Source of the DNA: Neobacillus jeddahensis | Lineage (GTDB): Bacteria; Bacillota; Bacilli; Bacillales; Cytobacillaceae | DNA: 50,616 nucleotides | Assembly (NCBI RefSeq): GCF_000612625.1 | Contig: NZ_CCAS010000033.1 | Span: forward strand, 1 to 50,616 | Direction: 5' to 3' | Shown here: positions 42,241-50,616 of the stretch, one piece after another | Layout: each line of letters begins with the position of its first letter | Position numbering within the stretch: position 1 is the first letter of the stretch | Program-made: the position numbers and the translations under genes | The notes under the pieces: model-generated | Told to the model about the DNA's origin: nothing | What the model saw: the letters and a program-made list of their open reading frames with translations, nothing else | Database searches by the model: none

Positions 42241-42727
42241 TAGTGTCGTCTTTATTGCAGGCATTCACACTTTGTTTTCTCTTCACCCCTTGGCCGATAC
42301 AAACCTTGACCATAGTGGAAAGATACGCGTGCAGTCAGAACGTATTGGCCAAGATGCGATTGAAAGGAAGAGTCTTGAAACACAAGATTATAAAGAGACG
42401 GAATTGGAAAAAATAGCGCCTGATTTATTCAAGGAACAAACGCGGGCGGCGATAGAAGCTAAACAAGGAGAAATGGAACGGTCAACAGAGGTAGTGGAAC
42501 AAGAACTTTTTACTATACCAAGAGCGCCAAATCTAACCATACAAAATACTGAAAAGGTTTTGTTTTCGAGTGATTATACCGTTCAATATACAGCTGCTCC
42601 CACTCAGAAGACTACCGAAACAAATAATGATGATTTGTTAGACTCCAAAACATTAACAGCTTTCTTTGGAATGGTTGTCCTTGGCTGTGGCGGGATTTTT
42701 ACCATGATGAGAAAAATGCTGGCGTAA
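42215..42727 (+). CDS. essA: T7SS membrane protein EssA/YueC-like
   Basis: 170 residues. An N-terminal hydrophobic stretch (LVKLFSSVVFIAGIHTLFSL) may be a signal or anchor, followed by a long charged extracellular part (DYKETELEKIAPDLFKEQTRAAIEAKQ) and a C-terminal membrane helix (LTAFFGMVVLGCGGIFTMM). This layout and the position between esaA and esaB fit EssA, a small membrane component of T7SSb. I choose ATG 42215, which has AAGGAGG upstream; the frame itself opens at 42152 inside esaA. Confidence 0.8.
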   Translation: MKELVKLFSSVVFIAGIHTLFSLHPLADTNLDHSGKIRVQSERIGQDAIERKSLETQDYKETELEKIAPDLFKEQTRAAIEAKQGEMERSTEVVEQELFTIPRAPNLTIQNTEKVLFSSDYTVQYTAAPTQKTTETNNDDLLDSKTLTAFFGMVVLGCGGIFTMMRKMLA

Positions 42728-42739
42728 AGGAGAGAGACC

Positions 42740-42991
42740 ATGCCTAATCAAACACATGTTAACGTAACTGTTGATTTTGGGAAGTGGGATCAAGGTCAAT
42801 ATGATGTAAGAATCCCTGTGTACCAACCTATTAAACAACTTCTGGTGAATTTGGCAGAAACCTTGAATCTTGATCTGACAAAGGCATCCCTTTTTGCCGT
42901 TAAGGTAGCTCACAAAGAACTTTTATTGACGGATGATGACCGACTTATCGATTATCCAGTGACAAATGGAGATCTTTTACTTGTTTTATAA
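42740..42991 (+). CDS. esaB: Ubiquitin-like T7SS protein EsaB/YukD
   Basis: 83 residues with a beta-grasp fold pattern: HVNVTVDFGKWDQGQYDVRIPVYQPIKQLLVNLAETL, then FAVKVAHKELLLTDDDRLIDYPVTNGDLLLVL. YukD is a ubiquitin-like cytoplasmic protein without the C-terminal Gly-Gly needed for conjugation; it interacts with the secretion apparatus. It lies 12 nt after essA and is followed by a hairpin before essB. Confidence 0.93.
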   Translation: MPNQTHVNVTVDFGKWDQGQYDVRIPVYQPIKQLLVNLAETLNLDLTKASLFAVKVAHKELLLTDDDRLIDYPVTNGDLLLVL

Positions 42992-42997
42992 GATATA

Positions 42998-43036
42998 GAA
43001 ACAGGCACCATTGTATTGCCTTTGGCGCCTGTTTCT
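42998..43036. other. Hairpin between esaB and essB
   Basis: AGAAACAGGCACC pairs with GGCGCCTGTTTCT (one mismatch) around a 13-nt loop. There is no T-run, so it is not an obvious terminator. It begins 7 nt after the esaB stop and ends 4 nt before the essB ribosome site AGGAG, and might act on processing or translation of essB. Confidence 0.6.
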
Positions 43037-43054
43037 CAAAAGGAGTCAATACAC

Positions 43055-44350
43055 ATGATCGAAAAAACGATCCAATTGGAGTCCATGACATACCAGTTTC
43101 TCATTCATGATGATCTATGGCAGCTAAAGCTGCCGAAATCCCAAACGCGCGTGAAAGATGACCGACAATTGGCATTAATGAATCAAGACTCAGATTTATT
43201 CGTACCCGTATTGGTTGAAGAAGGAGAGACTATTTTTACCTTTTCATTTAAAGTCCATTCACAAGCGCAGATGTGGGAAGATGTACGAAAGCTTAATCGA
43301 AAAGATAAATTGCGCCTGTTATGTAATCTTGCTCGCTTAAAAAAAATCCTAACCACACGCATGACATTCTTCTTACATCCGGATAATCTGATTTTCGATG
43401 ATAATCTCTTACCAGCCATTGTGTTTCGTGGTATCCGGGATGTCATTCCCCCGTATGAACTGAATGAAGACAAATTTATTCTCCAATATAAATGTTTTAT
43501 TATTGCGCTATTTTCAAAGAAATATAGCTTTGAAGAGCTTTATGCGGGTTCTTTGAAAAATGCCAAGGATACCTCCTTTGAACGTCAAATAAGTGAAACA
43601 AACGATTGGGAGTCTTTGATCAAGCTTTTAGAAGACAATTTCACCAAGGAAAAAATTGAGGCCGAAAAAAGCCTATTAGTTGTACCGAAAAAGCGATTTC
43701 TTCTATTCAAACAATTAACGTTTATCATGATGGCTCTTTCGATTATTTTAGCCGTACCACTCGTCTATCTCAGTTTTGTCAAAACACCTTTTCAACAACA
43801 TCTCCTGGAAGCACATCGTCATTTTTTATCAGTAGATTATGGGAATGTCATTACTGATTTAGAAGGTCAGAAGCCAGAAAAGTTACCAGAACCAAGTAAA
43901 TACATCCTGGCCTACTCGTTTATTAAATCCGAGAAATTATCAGATGATCAAAAAGAGGCCATCTTGAAAAACATTAGCATGAAAAGTGACCCTAATTATT
44001 TGTTGTATTGGATTTACAACGGTCGCGGTGCTTTTGACAGAACCGTTGATCTTGCCAAGTTTATTGATGATCCTCAATTGATTATGTATGGACTGATTAA
44101 ACAAATAGAAAGTGCGAAAAATGACCCGGAATTAACGGGGACGGAACGTGAAAAAAAGGTCCAAAAATATCAAGAACAATATGATACATATGCCGAAAAA
44201 TATGGTTTGGACTCCTTACTAAAACCTGAAAAACTCGAACACGCCGAGCAAGAGCAAGTAGACGAAGCCAGCAGCCAAGAAGTATTAAATCAAGATCTTA
44301 AGGAACAGCCTGAAGATGCAAAAGAAACGGAAGCGGCCGAGGGGAATTAA
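43055..44350 (+). CDS. essB: T7SS protein EssB/YukC (pseudokinase-like)
   Basis: 431 residues. The cytoplasmic N-terminal domain (about 1-210) has the kinase-like fold known for YukC/EssB (FTFSFKVHSQAQMWEDVRKL, LHPDNLIFDDNLLPAIVFRGIRDVIPP), without catalytic residues. One membrane helix (about 220-242, LTFIMMALSIILAVPLVYLSFV) leads to an extracellular helical, TPR-like C-terminal domain and a Glu-rich disordered tail. EssB is an essential membrane core subunit of T7SSb. ATG 43055 has AAAAGGAG upstream; the open frame from 43016 would add an unlikely leader that overlaps the hairpin. Confidence 0.92.
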   Translation: MIEKTIQLESMTYQFLIHDDLWQLKLPKSQTRVKDDRQLALMNQDSDLFVPVLVEEGETIFTFSFKVHSQAQMWEDVRKLNRKDKLRLLCNLARLKKILTTRMTFFLHPDNLIFDDNLLPAIVFRGIRDVIPPYELNEDKFILQYKCFIIALFSKKYSFEELYAGSLKNAKDTSFERQISETNDWESLIKLLEDNFTKEKIEAEKSLLVVPKKRFLLFKQLTFIMMALSIILAVPLVYLSFVKTPFQQHLLEAHRHFLSVDYGNVITDLEGQKPEKLPEPSKYILAYSFIKSEKLSDDQKEAILKNISMKSDPNYLLYWIYNGRGAFDRTVDLAKFIDDPQLIMYGLIKQIESAKNDPELTGTEREKKVQKYQEQYDTYAEKYGLDSLLKPEKLEHAEQEQVDEASSQEVLNQDLKEQPEDAKETEAAEGN

Positions 44351-44401
44351 GAGTACGAAAAAGGCAGATGAATGTTTAGAGGTGTAGAGAGGGAGAGAAG
44401 A

Positions 44402-47400
44402 ATGGCACAACGATTATTACTGATGAGCTATAAAGATCACTTGCACAAATGCCATTTAACCATAAATGAATCCAAAACAGTAACGGCTGGAAATGATCAG
44501 GCGCATACGCTAACTTTTTTAGAGTTGTTTCCGGCTTTGTCTATATTTTGGAATGGTGATGTGTGCCTAATTGGTGAGCGGGAGCTGCGGGTAAATGAAT
44601 GCCTTACATTAACGCAATATGATAGTCCCATTAACATTTATTTGCAGGAAGAACAGGAGTGGAGTGTTTATGATACGACCCAAAATGAGCATATTACGTT
44701 TGGGTCGAATGACTGCGATGATGTCAGGGTAGAGAATCCCCCCCTTGACTTTGTCTTCATTAGGGAGCACTCGGGCAGTCCATTTAAACTTGAAGTCTAC
44801 GATGGTCAAGTCTACCACAACTTTGTTAGGACAAAAGAAGTGGTGCTGGAACCGGGTGATCTGCTGTTTTTTGATGGAATTTTGCTGAGGATCGGACAGG
44901 AGGATCTTGCCTTTCAGGGGGTGGGCTCCATCACGGAAGTGAAACTAAGTCGTTTGTTTGGAGTGAAACAGGATTTCGGCAGCCATTACCCGGATTATCA
45001 TCGTTCACCCAGAATTATTTATCGTGAGCCAAATGAAAAACAGAGAATTGCTAAACCTTCCAATAAACCAGGGAAACCAAGTGAACAGCTGGCACGGGTG
45101 ATTGTTCCACCACTTGTGATGATTGCTGCGATGGTGATTATGTCCTTTTTTCTGTCAAATGGTTTTTATATCATCATCATGCTAGCGATGACCTTAACAA
45201 CCGTTATCTTTTCCATTACATCCTATCTTAAAAGCCTAAAGAAATACCGTTTGGATAGAACGGAGCGGGATACAAGTTACCGAGACTATTTGAAACAGAA
45301 AACACAGCAATTATATCAAGCAAGTCAAGAACAGCAGCATGCCCTACACTATCATTTTCCTAATGTAGAACAACTATGCGAAATGGCCATGAAAGTCGAT
45401 TCTCGTATTTTTGAAAAGACTAATATCCATCACGACTTTCTGATGTATCGTCTTGGATTAGGGAGAGTTCATTCCAGCTTTGAGGTTGAATTCAATACCG
45501 AGGAATTTTCCCTTGATAAGGATGAATTGGTGGAGGCAGCGCGGAATCTTCAGTCACAGTATTTGACAATTGAGAATGTGCCAGTAGTAACGTCCTTAAT
45601 GAATGGTCCGGTTGGTTACATCGGGCAGCGGCTGCTTGTGCTGGAACAGTTGCAATTACTCGTGATGCAGACCGCCTTGTTTCATAGTTATCATGATGTA
45701 CAGTTTGTGACTATTTTTCCAGAAGAGGAAAAAGGGCAATGGGAATGGATGCGCTGGCTTCCCCACGCCAGCTTACGGGATCTAAACGTGAGAGGCTTTG
45801 TCTATCACGAACGATCGCGCGAGCAAGTCCTAAACTCCCTTTATCAAATCATTAAAGAACGCAAGCTGGCCATCAATGAGAAAAGCAATAAAAATGAAAA
45901 ACTATATTTCACTCCGCATTTCGTGGTACTGATTACCGATGAAAAAATGATCCTAGACCATTCGGTCATGGAATATTTTAATGAAGACCCAAGTGAATTA
46001 GGTATTTCCCTTGTATTCGTGCAGGATGTGATGCAGTCACTTCCGGAGCATGTTAACACGGTTATTGATATTCGTGATACGACAAGTGGAACGATGATCC
46101 TTGAAAAAGGAGAATTGGTCAATCGGAAATTTATACCAGATCGATTTCCGAAGGGTTTCAATAAAGAAGATTTATCGCGGGCATTAGCACCACTCCATCA
46201 CTTACAAAATCTAAAGAACTCGATTCCGGAAAGCGTGACATTTCTTGAAATGTACGGGGTAGAGAAGGTCGAGGATCTGGGGGTTGATTGGCGCTGGACG
46301 CAAAATGAAACCTATAAAAGCCTCGCTGTTCCACTTGGATTGCGGGGGAAAGAGGATCTCGTCAATTTAAATCTGCATGAGAAGGCCCATGGACCGCATG
46401 GTTTAGTTGCAGGTACGACGGGTTCAGGGAAATCAGAAATCATTCAGTCCTATATTCTCTCGCTTGCCGTCAATTTTCATCCGTATGAAGCTGCTTTTCT
46501 GTTAATTGATTATAAAGGCGGAGGAATGGCCAATTTATTTAAAAATCTCCCACACTTATTAGGAACGATTACAAACTTGGATGGGGCTCAATCATTAAGG
46601 GCATTAGCTTCTATTAAAGCAGAATTACAAAAACGTCAACGTTTATTTGGCCAATATGATGTCAACCATATCAACCAATATCAAAAACTATATAAATTAG
46701 GTGAGGCTCGTGAGCCGATGCCACATTTATTCTTAATCTCAGATGAATTTGCCGAGCTCAAATCCGAGCAGCCAGAATTTATGAAAGAATTGGTGTCGAC
46801 GGCCCGTATTGGGCGCTCGCTGGGGATTCATCTGATTTTGGCCACACAAAAACCAAGTGGGGTCGTCGATGACCAAATCTGGTCCAACTCTAAATTTAAG
46901 CTTGCACTCAAAGTACAAAACGCCAGTGATTCGACGGAGATTTTGAAGACGCCGGATGCCGCCAATATTACGCTTCCAGGGCGTGCCTACTTACAGGTCG
47001 GCAACAATGAAATCTATGAGCTTTTTCAAAGTGCCTGGAGCGGTGCCGATTATATCCCTGATAAAAATGAACAGGACTTATTGGACACAACGATTTATGC
47101 CATTAACGACTTGGGTCAATATGATATCATCTCGGATGACTTAAGTGGTCTATCGACTAAAAGGGAAATTACCAAGGTTCCAACCGAACTGGACGCAGTT
47201 GTGGATTATATTCATGCATATGCAACGGAAAAAAGGATTGCAGACCTTCCAAGACCATGGCTGCCACCGTTAGCGGAGCGGATTTTCCTTCCCGATTTAG
47301 ATGAAGTGGCCTATAAAGAGGCCTGGGTTGAGGAAAAGAAACCGTTGGAAGTGATGTTTGGTTTTCTCGACCTTCCGGAAATGCAGGCACAAAGACCACT

Positions 47401-48937
47401 TTCATTGAATCTTTCCAAGGACGGTCATATTGCTGTCTTTTCAAGTCCTGGGTACGGGAAGTCTACCTTTTTACAAAGTGCGGCGATGAATATTGCTAGA
47501 CACCACAGCCCTAAGCAGGTTCATTTCTATTTGATTGATCTTGGAACAAATGGATTGCTGCCATTGAGGGAACTGCCACACGTAGCAGATACGATTATGG
47601 TCGATGAAGAAATCAAACTAGGTAAGCTTTTTCGACGCCTGCAACAGGAATTGAAGGAGCGTAAACAACGATTAAGCAAATACGGTGTCGCCAATATTCA
47701 GATGTATGAACAAGCAAGTGGAGAAGAAGTCCCTGTGATTCTTTTAATCATCGATACGTTCGATTCTGTTACTGATGCTGCTTATCGCGATGACTTTGAA
47801 AAGATCTTGGCCCAAATTGCCAGAGAAGGTGTTAGTGTAGGCATTCATATGGTGATTAGTGCCGGTCGTCAAAGTGTGCTGAGAGCCCCAGTTCTTGCCA
47901 ATATTAAACATCAAATCTCCTTATTTATGATTGATGGCATGGAGGCGCGCAATATTGTTGGCAGAACGGAATTACTCATTGAAGAAGTTCCTGGAAGAGG
48001 CTTGGTTAAATTAGAGCAGCCCACCTTATTTCAAACGGCTCTGCCTGTCGTAGGTGACGATACCCTGTCCATTATTAATAGAATCCAAGAAGAGAGTCGC
48101 CAGATGCGGAATGATTGGAATGGGGAGTGGCCATTGCCGATTCCAATGGTTCCGGAGGTCATTGAGTTTACTACTTTTATTGAAAATCAAGTAACCCAAA
48201 CCATTTTAAACAATGGCGGTATTCCATTTGCCGTCGATTTTGAAAAGGTAGAACCAATCGAGTTATCAGTCGTGAAAGATCAAACCACGCTCATCTTAAG
48301 TGATACCATCGATGCGGTTGAACAAACGTATCTAACTCTGATTGCCAGTATTTCAGTTAATCACCATATTGATGTCGGTTTAATCGATAATAGTTCATCA
48401 AGATTTAGAGTCTATAAGGAAAGTGTCAATCTTTATGCAGACCATAGTGAAACAATGGATGTCTTTGTCGAGCGGCTGCAGCATCTACTTGAAACAAGGG
48501 AAGACGCCTTCCGACAAGTACAATCGGCTACCAATGGCCGTGCAACTAGGAATGATTTTCTAAAAGAAATTCGTCCAATGGTTGTCTTCATCACTGATGT
48601 ATCATTCCTCATCGAATCGATGTCATTTACTAGCCAATCTGCATTGGCAAATTTAATCGAAACAGGTGCGAGAGTTGGAATTTATTTTGTGATCGGTGCT
48701 GTTCATGGCGCATTGGAAAGACAATACGATGATATCGCGACAACGGTGAAGAAACAAAAGACGGGCGTGTTAATTGGAAGAATTACGGAGCAGAGCATCC
48801 TTGATGTTTTAAACCGACCGTATAAAGAGCAAAGCTTACTTCCATATGAAGCTTACTACATTAAACAGGGCAAAGCCGAGAAGATCAAAATTGCTGCTCC
48901 TTACCTTAAAAGAGAGGAAGTGAATGTCCATGTTTGA
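44402..48937 (+). CDS. essC: T7SS motor ATPase EssC/YukBA
   Basis: About 1511 residues. The N-terminus has two FHA-like domains (to about 220), then two membrane helices (VIVPPLVMIAAMVIMSFFL and YIIIMLAMTLTTVIF), then three FtsK/SpoIIIE ATPase domains. D1 has Walker A AGTTGSGKSE (about 671) and Walker B LFLISDEFAEL with the catalytic Glu. D2 has Walker A SSPGYGKSTF (about 1015), but its Walker B reads LLIIDTFDSV, without the Glu. D3 (about 1290 onward) has lost the P-loop (LSDTIDAVEQT). So D1 is the main catalytic domain and D2/D3 are regulatory, as in known EssC. ATG 44402 with AGAGGGAGAGAAG is preferred; ATG 44372 would add 10 residues. The end overlaps the next gene by 14 nt. Confidence 0.94.
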   Translation: MAQRLLLMSYKDHLHKCHLTINESKTVTAGNDQAHTLTFLELFPALSIFWNGDVCLIGERELRVNECLTLTQYDSPINIYLQEEQEWSVYDTTQNEHITFGSNDCDDVRVENPPLDFVFIREHSGSPFKLEVYDGQVYHNFVRTKEVVLEPGDLLFFDGILLRIGQEDLAFQGVGSITEVKLSRLFGVKQDFGSHYPDYHRSPRIIYREPNEKQRIAKPSNKPGKPSEQLARVIVPPLVMIAAMVIMSFFLSNGFYIIIMLAMTLTTVIFSITSYLKSLKKYRLDRTERDTSYRDYLKQKTQQLYQASQEQQHALHYHFPNVEQLCEMAMKVDSRIFEKTNIHHDFLMYRLGLGRVHSSFEVEFNTEEFSLDKDELVEAARNLQSQYLTIENVPVVTSLMNGPVGYIGQRLLVLEQLQLLVMQTALFHSYHDVQFVTIFPEEEKGQWEWMRWLPHASLRDLNVRGFVYHERSREQVLNSLYQIIKERKLAINEKSNKNEKLYFTPHFVVLITDEKMILDHSVMEYFNEDPSELGISLVFVQDVMQSLPEHVNTVIDIRDTTSGTMILEKGELVNRKFIPDRFPKGFNKEDLSRALAPLHHLQNLKNSIPESVTFLEMYGVEKVEDLGVDWRWTQNETYKSLAVPLGLRGKEDLVNLNLHEKAHGPHGLVAGTTGSGKSEIIQSYILSLAVNFHPYEAAFLLIDYKGGGMANLFKNLPHLLGTITNLDGAQSLRALASIKAELQKRQRLFGQYDVNHINQYQKLYKLGEAREPMPHLFLISDEFAELKSEQPEFMKELVSTARIGRSLGIHLILATQKPSGVVDDQIWSNSKFKLALKVQNASDSTEILKTPDAANITLPGRAYLQVGNNEIYELFQSAWSGADYIPDKNEQDLLDTTIYAINDLGQYDIISDDLSGLSTKREITKVPTELDAVVDYIHAYATEKRIADLPRPWLPPLAERIFLPDLDEVAYKEAWVEEKKPLEVMFGFLDLPEMQAQRPLSLNLSKDGHIAVFSSPGYGKSTFLQSAAMNIARHHSPKQVHFYLIDLGTNGLLPLRELPHVADTIMVDEEIKLGKLFRRLQQELKERKQRLSKYGVANIQMYEQASGEEVPVILLIIDTFDSVTDAAYRDDFEKILAQIAREGVSVGIHMVISAGRQSVLRAPVLANIKHQISLFMIDGMEARNIVGRTELLIEEVPGRGLVKLEQPTLFQTALPVVGDDTLSIINRIQEESRQMRNDWNGEWPLPIPMVPEVIEFTTFIENQVTQTILNNGGIPFAVDFEKVEPIELSVVKDQTTLILSDTIDAVEQTYLTLIASISVNHHIDVGLIDNSSSRFRVYKESVNLYADHSETMDVFVERLQHLLETREDAFRQVQSATNGRATRNDFLKEIRPMVVFITDVSFLIESMSFTSQSALANLIETGARVGIYFVIGAVHGALERQYDDIATTVKKQKTGVLIGRITEQSILDVLNRPYKEQSLLPYEAYYIKQGKAEKIKIAAPYLKREEVNVHV

Positions 48938-49334
48938 TTGGTTTAAAAGTGATACGGAGAAAAAAAGAGATGACTACCATGAGTTGTATGAAAAACTAAA
49001 AGATGCTATTTCTGAGCACGATGAAAAGGTGTCAGATGCAAATGGAGCCTATAGTTCTTATCTTGGTACGGTTCCGAATTTATCCAATACGAAAATACCC
49101 TCAAATGATTTTAAAATAAGCCGCGAGGAGTTAAATGAAAAATTAAAGAGGTATTTCCAGCTCGATCAAGATAAGCGAAGCTCACTTGTGGCGGCTAAAA
49201 ATAAGGCGTATGAAAGATATCTGCATTATAAGAATTTAGCTATAAAAGTGGAAGAAGCGGAAAGGGCCAGAAGAGAAAAGGAATTAAATGAGTTAAAAGA
49301 GAGATTGGAGCGATTAATCAGTGGGGAGCGTTAG
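48924..49334 (+). CDS. Small T7SS-associated helical protein
   Basis: 136 residues, almost all helix. The N-terminus MSMFDWFKSDTEKKRDDYHELYEKL leads into a first long helix; LGTVPNLSNTKIPSNDFK is a turn, then a second long helix ends in an Arg/Glu-rich coiled coil (EERARREKELNELKERLE type). This is the size and shape of the small proteins (DUF5082/YwqH-like) that commonly follow essC and pair with LXG effectors. No WXG motif is visible. Its start lies within essC, with GAGGAAG just upstream, and it overlaps the next gene, so all are translated together. The family is inferred from place and shape, not from a motif. Confidence 0.65.
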   Translation: MSMFDWFKSDTEKKRDDYHELYEKLKDAISEHDEKVSDANGAYSSYLGTVPNLSNTKIPSNDFKISREELNEKLKRYFQLDQDKRSSLVAAKNKAYERYLHYKNLAIKVEEAERARREKELNELKERLERLISGER

Positions 49335-49620
49335 AATTGACGGTGATAAGGCAAATGAAGCGAAGGCCGCGGCTATAGGATTAGAGCAATCGATTGAACA
49401 AACCTATGAATCTTGTGAGCAATTAATCGCTTACCTTCATTCGGCTAAATGGAGCGGGAAATCTAGGGATTCCTTTTTAAGTTATTTGGAAATCATTCAG
49501 AAATATCATCATGATATGAAGTCTGCTGTCGCAAAACAAACAAAAGCGTTAAACAATCTCGACGGCTACTTAGATGATTTCTTTCAAGACGGTTCAGTAA
49601 GGGAAGTGAAGAATTTATGA
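49321..49620 (+). CDS. WXG-like small T7SS protein
   Basis: 99 residues. Two helices with the turn SAKWSGKSRDSFLSYLEI, a WSG variant of the WXG motif, place it in the WXG100-related group (possibly the DUF5344/YwqI-like partners of LXG proteins). The first helix begins SVRIDGDKANEAKAAAIGLEQSI. The start is GTG 49321 inside the previous gene, with GGAG 10 nt upstream; its stop overlaps the next ATG (49617). It is likely exported with, or serves as chaperone partner of, an effector encoded beyond the window. Confidence 0.7.
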   Translation: MGSVRIDGDKANEAKAAAIGLEQSIEQTYESCEQLIAYLHSAKWSGKSRDSFLSYLEIIQKYHHDMKSAVAKQTKALNNLDGYLDDFFQDGSVREVKNL

Positions 49621-50327
49621 TCGAATCATCAACAGATACGTTTTCCGTGGCTGAACTATACCTTTTAGCGGCAGCCTTTGGTGGGACTGTTCTTTTTGGC
49701 TTACCTGAGAAAGAAGTTTACCAACTACAGGGTGAAGAGGTATTTAAAGAGGCGCATGACCGGTTGATTGAGAAGGAGATTATCACACCCGATGGAAAAA
49801 TAACAAAGGCTGGGGCCATGATCATCCGCGTTATTGAATTTTATCATCAAAGTGAAAAATATGTTCGTATCAATAATCTTCTGTTTGCTTTTCGTGAACG
49901 GGATAGGGATGAAGTAATTATACTGGTAGAACTCAAAGAAATGGGCCGCTATCAGTTACGGGTTGTGTCGAAAGCATCCGTGTTAAAAATGTTATCTGGA
50001 CAATTTCCTTTGATTGTAAGGGAACCAGGGGAGAAGGAAAAAACGTTTTTAAAAAAAGAATTATCACATCAGGAAAGACGGGAAACAGAGAATTTTGAAC
50101 CGGAAGAGATGTTTATGAATCTAGAATTCTTTCATCTTAAAGAGGAACATAGAGATCGATTTAATTGGCACTATTATCAACAATGGCTCATTTTTACGAA
50201 GGACGAAAAGTTGATCATGGTGGATACCGTAAATAAGAAATACTATCATGCCAGCCAATATTGGTTCTTGAAGGTCCTTTTTGATGAAATGGATTTCCCT
50301 TACAAGGAGGCGAAGTCTTATGCTTAA
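49617..50327 (+). CDS. T7SS accessory protein, DUF5081/EsaE-like
   Basis: 236 residues, cytoplasmic, no signal or membrane part. It has a mixed alpha/beta pattern: SVAELYLLAAAFGGTVLFGLP near the start, repeated beta strands in the middle (EVIILVELKEMGRYQLRVV), and a C-terminal half with KLIMVDTVNKKYYHASQYW. It fits DUF5081, the family of EsaE, a chaperone that binds the EsaD nuclease effector in Staphylococcus aureus and delivers it to EssC. Its position straight after small WXG-like genes supports that. The ATG overlaps the stop of the previous gene, and its own stop overlaps the next start. Family membership is from overall pattern and context. Confidence 0.6.
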   Translation: MIESSTDTFSVAELYLLAAAFGGTVLFGLPEKEVYQLQGEEVFKEAHDRLIEKEIITPDGKITKAGAMIIRVIEFYHQSEKYVRINNLLFAFRERDRDEVIILVELKEMGRYQLRVVSKASVLKMLSGQFPLIVREPGEKEKTFLKKELSHQERRETENFEPEEMFMNLEFFHLKEEHRDRFNWHYYQQWLIFTKDEKLIMVDTVNKKYYHASQYWFLKVLFDEMDFPYKEAKSYA

Positions 50328-50616
50328 AGCTGATGGTGGCGGTTCGAGTCTGCTTATTAATATTGATCCTGATGAAATGACAACCATTTTTAAATTTTTA
50401 CAGGAAATTATTACGGAGCTAGAGACCAATGCCACTCCAAATATAGAAAAGCTCGGTAACATTGATTATTACACAGAAGGAAAAGCCAAAAAAGCAATGG
50501 AAGTATACGCGGAGGCTAATCAAAAGGTCAATGATTTATATGACAATTACTCCCGCGCGGCGACGTTAGTAATAGATATCCTAAATACGATGATGCAGGC
50601 AGACGAAGCGATTGCT
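50320..50616 (+). CDS. Small helical T7SS protein, cut by the window edge
   Basis: 99 codons visible from ATG 50320 (GGAGG 10 nt upstream, overlapping the preceding stop) with no stop before the edge. It begins MLKADGGGSSLLINIDPDEM, then two predicted long helices joined near NIDYYTEGKAKKAMEVYAEA; where WXG proteins have WxG it shows YxxGxA. It is probably another WXG-related partner protein of an effector, like the gene at 49321. The effector itself (LXG type) would be expected just to the right. Confidence 0.6.
   Translation, partial: MLKADGGGSSLLINIDPDEMTTIFKFLQEIITELETNATPNIEKLGNIDYYTEGKAKKAMEVYAEANQKVNDLYDNYSRAATLVIDILNTMMQADEAIA

Overview
The window is AT-rich DNA with strong purine-rich ribosome binding sites (GGAGG-type), frequent GTG/TTG starts, hairpin-plus-T-run terminators, lipobox lipoproteins, an LPXTG-type wall anchor and a type VII secretion locus of the Bacillota (T7SSb) kind. 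All of this points to a Gram-positive low-GC bacterium, most likely a member of the Bacillaceae. Nothing in the sequence fixes the genus. No rRNA, tRNA or CRISPR array was seen.

Region by region. (1) 1-9.3 kb is a worn accessory region: a Fic-domain protein, a glycine-betaine transporter operon reduced to its ATPase plus a cut-off permease (opuAA-opuAB', no opuAC), two MerR regulators that each lie beside an NAD(P)-binding oxidoreductase and have textbook 19-bp-spacer promoters, and many fragments: a TnpB zinc-ribbon scrap, a phage replication-protein tail, a frameshifted SEC-C protein, a diverged 140-150-bp repeat present twice, and operator-like palindromes with no regulator gene nearby. 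(2) 9.3-12.8 kb is a minus-strand sugar ABC importer (binding protein and two permeases, no ATPase) behind a promoter flanked by three LacI/CcpA-type operators. (3) 13-15.1 kb holds a regulator that fuses a catalytically dead alpha/beta-hydrolase to a SARP-like DNA-binding and BTAD module. It is transcribed away from a small secreted helical protein whose promoter carries 11-bp-phased direct repeats. (4) 15.4-19 kb is the mannose-family PTS (manO, then IIAB-IIC-IID) behind a leader with competing hairpins, followed by a Gfo/Idh/MocA oxidoreductase. (5) 20.4-25.2 kb is a second PTS of the cellobiose/lactose family (IIC, two small unknown proteins, DUF3284, MupG/DUF871 phospho-glycosidase, IIB, IIA), preceded by the remains of a ROK-type protein. 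(6) 25.3-32.8 kb is a single 2304-residue wall-anchored nuclease/nucleotidase with two tandem 5'-nucleotidase modules, behind a four-repeat PhoP box. (7) 33-37.3 kb is a Fur-box-controlled siderophore importer (binding lipoprotein, two permeases, ATPase). (8) 38.4 kb to the end is the T7SSb locus in the order esxA, esaA, essA, esaB, essB, essC, then four overlapping accessory genes (small helical proteins and a DUF5081/EsaE-like protein). The right edge cuts the last of them, so the expected LXG-type effectors would lie outside.

How the parts work together: much of the window deals with acquisition at the cell surface. Phosphate is released from extracellular nucleic acid by the Pho-controlled nuclease, iron comes in by the Fur-controlled importer, sugars by two PTSs and one ABC importer, and proteins are exported by T7SSb. 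The points I rate most worth a second look are the pseudo-hydrolase/SARP regulator with its phased repeats, the mutually exclusive RNA hairpins in front of the mannose PTS, the exact PhoP-box geometry in front of the giant duplicated nucleotidase, the MupG/DUF3284 PTS operon with its unknown small proteins, and the tightly overlapped T7SS accessory genes.
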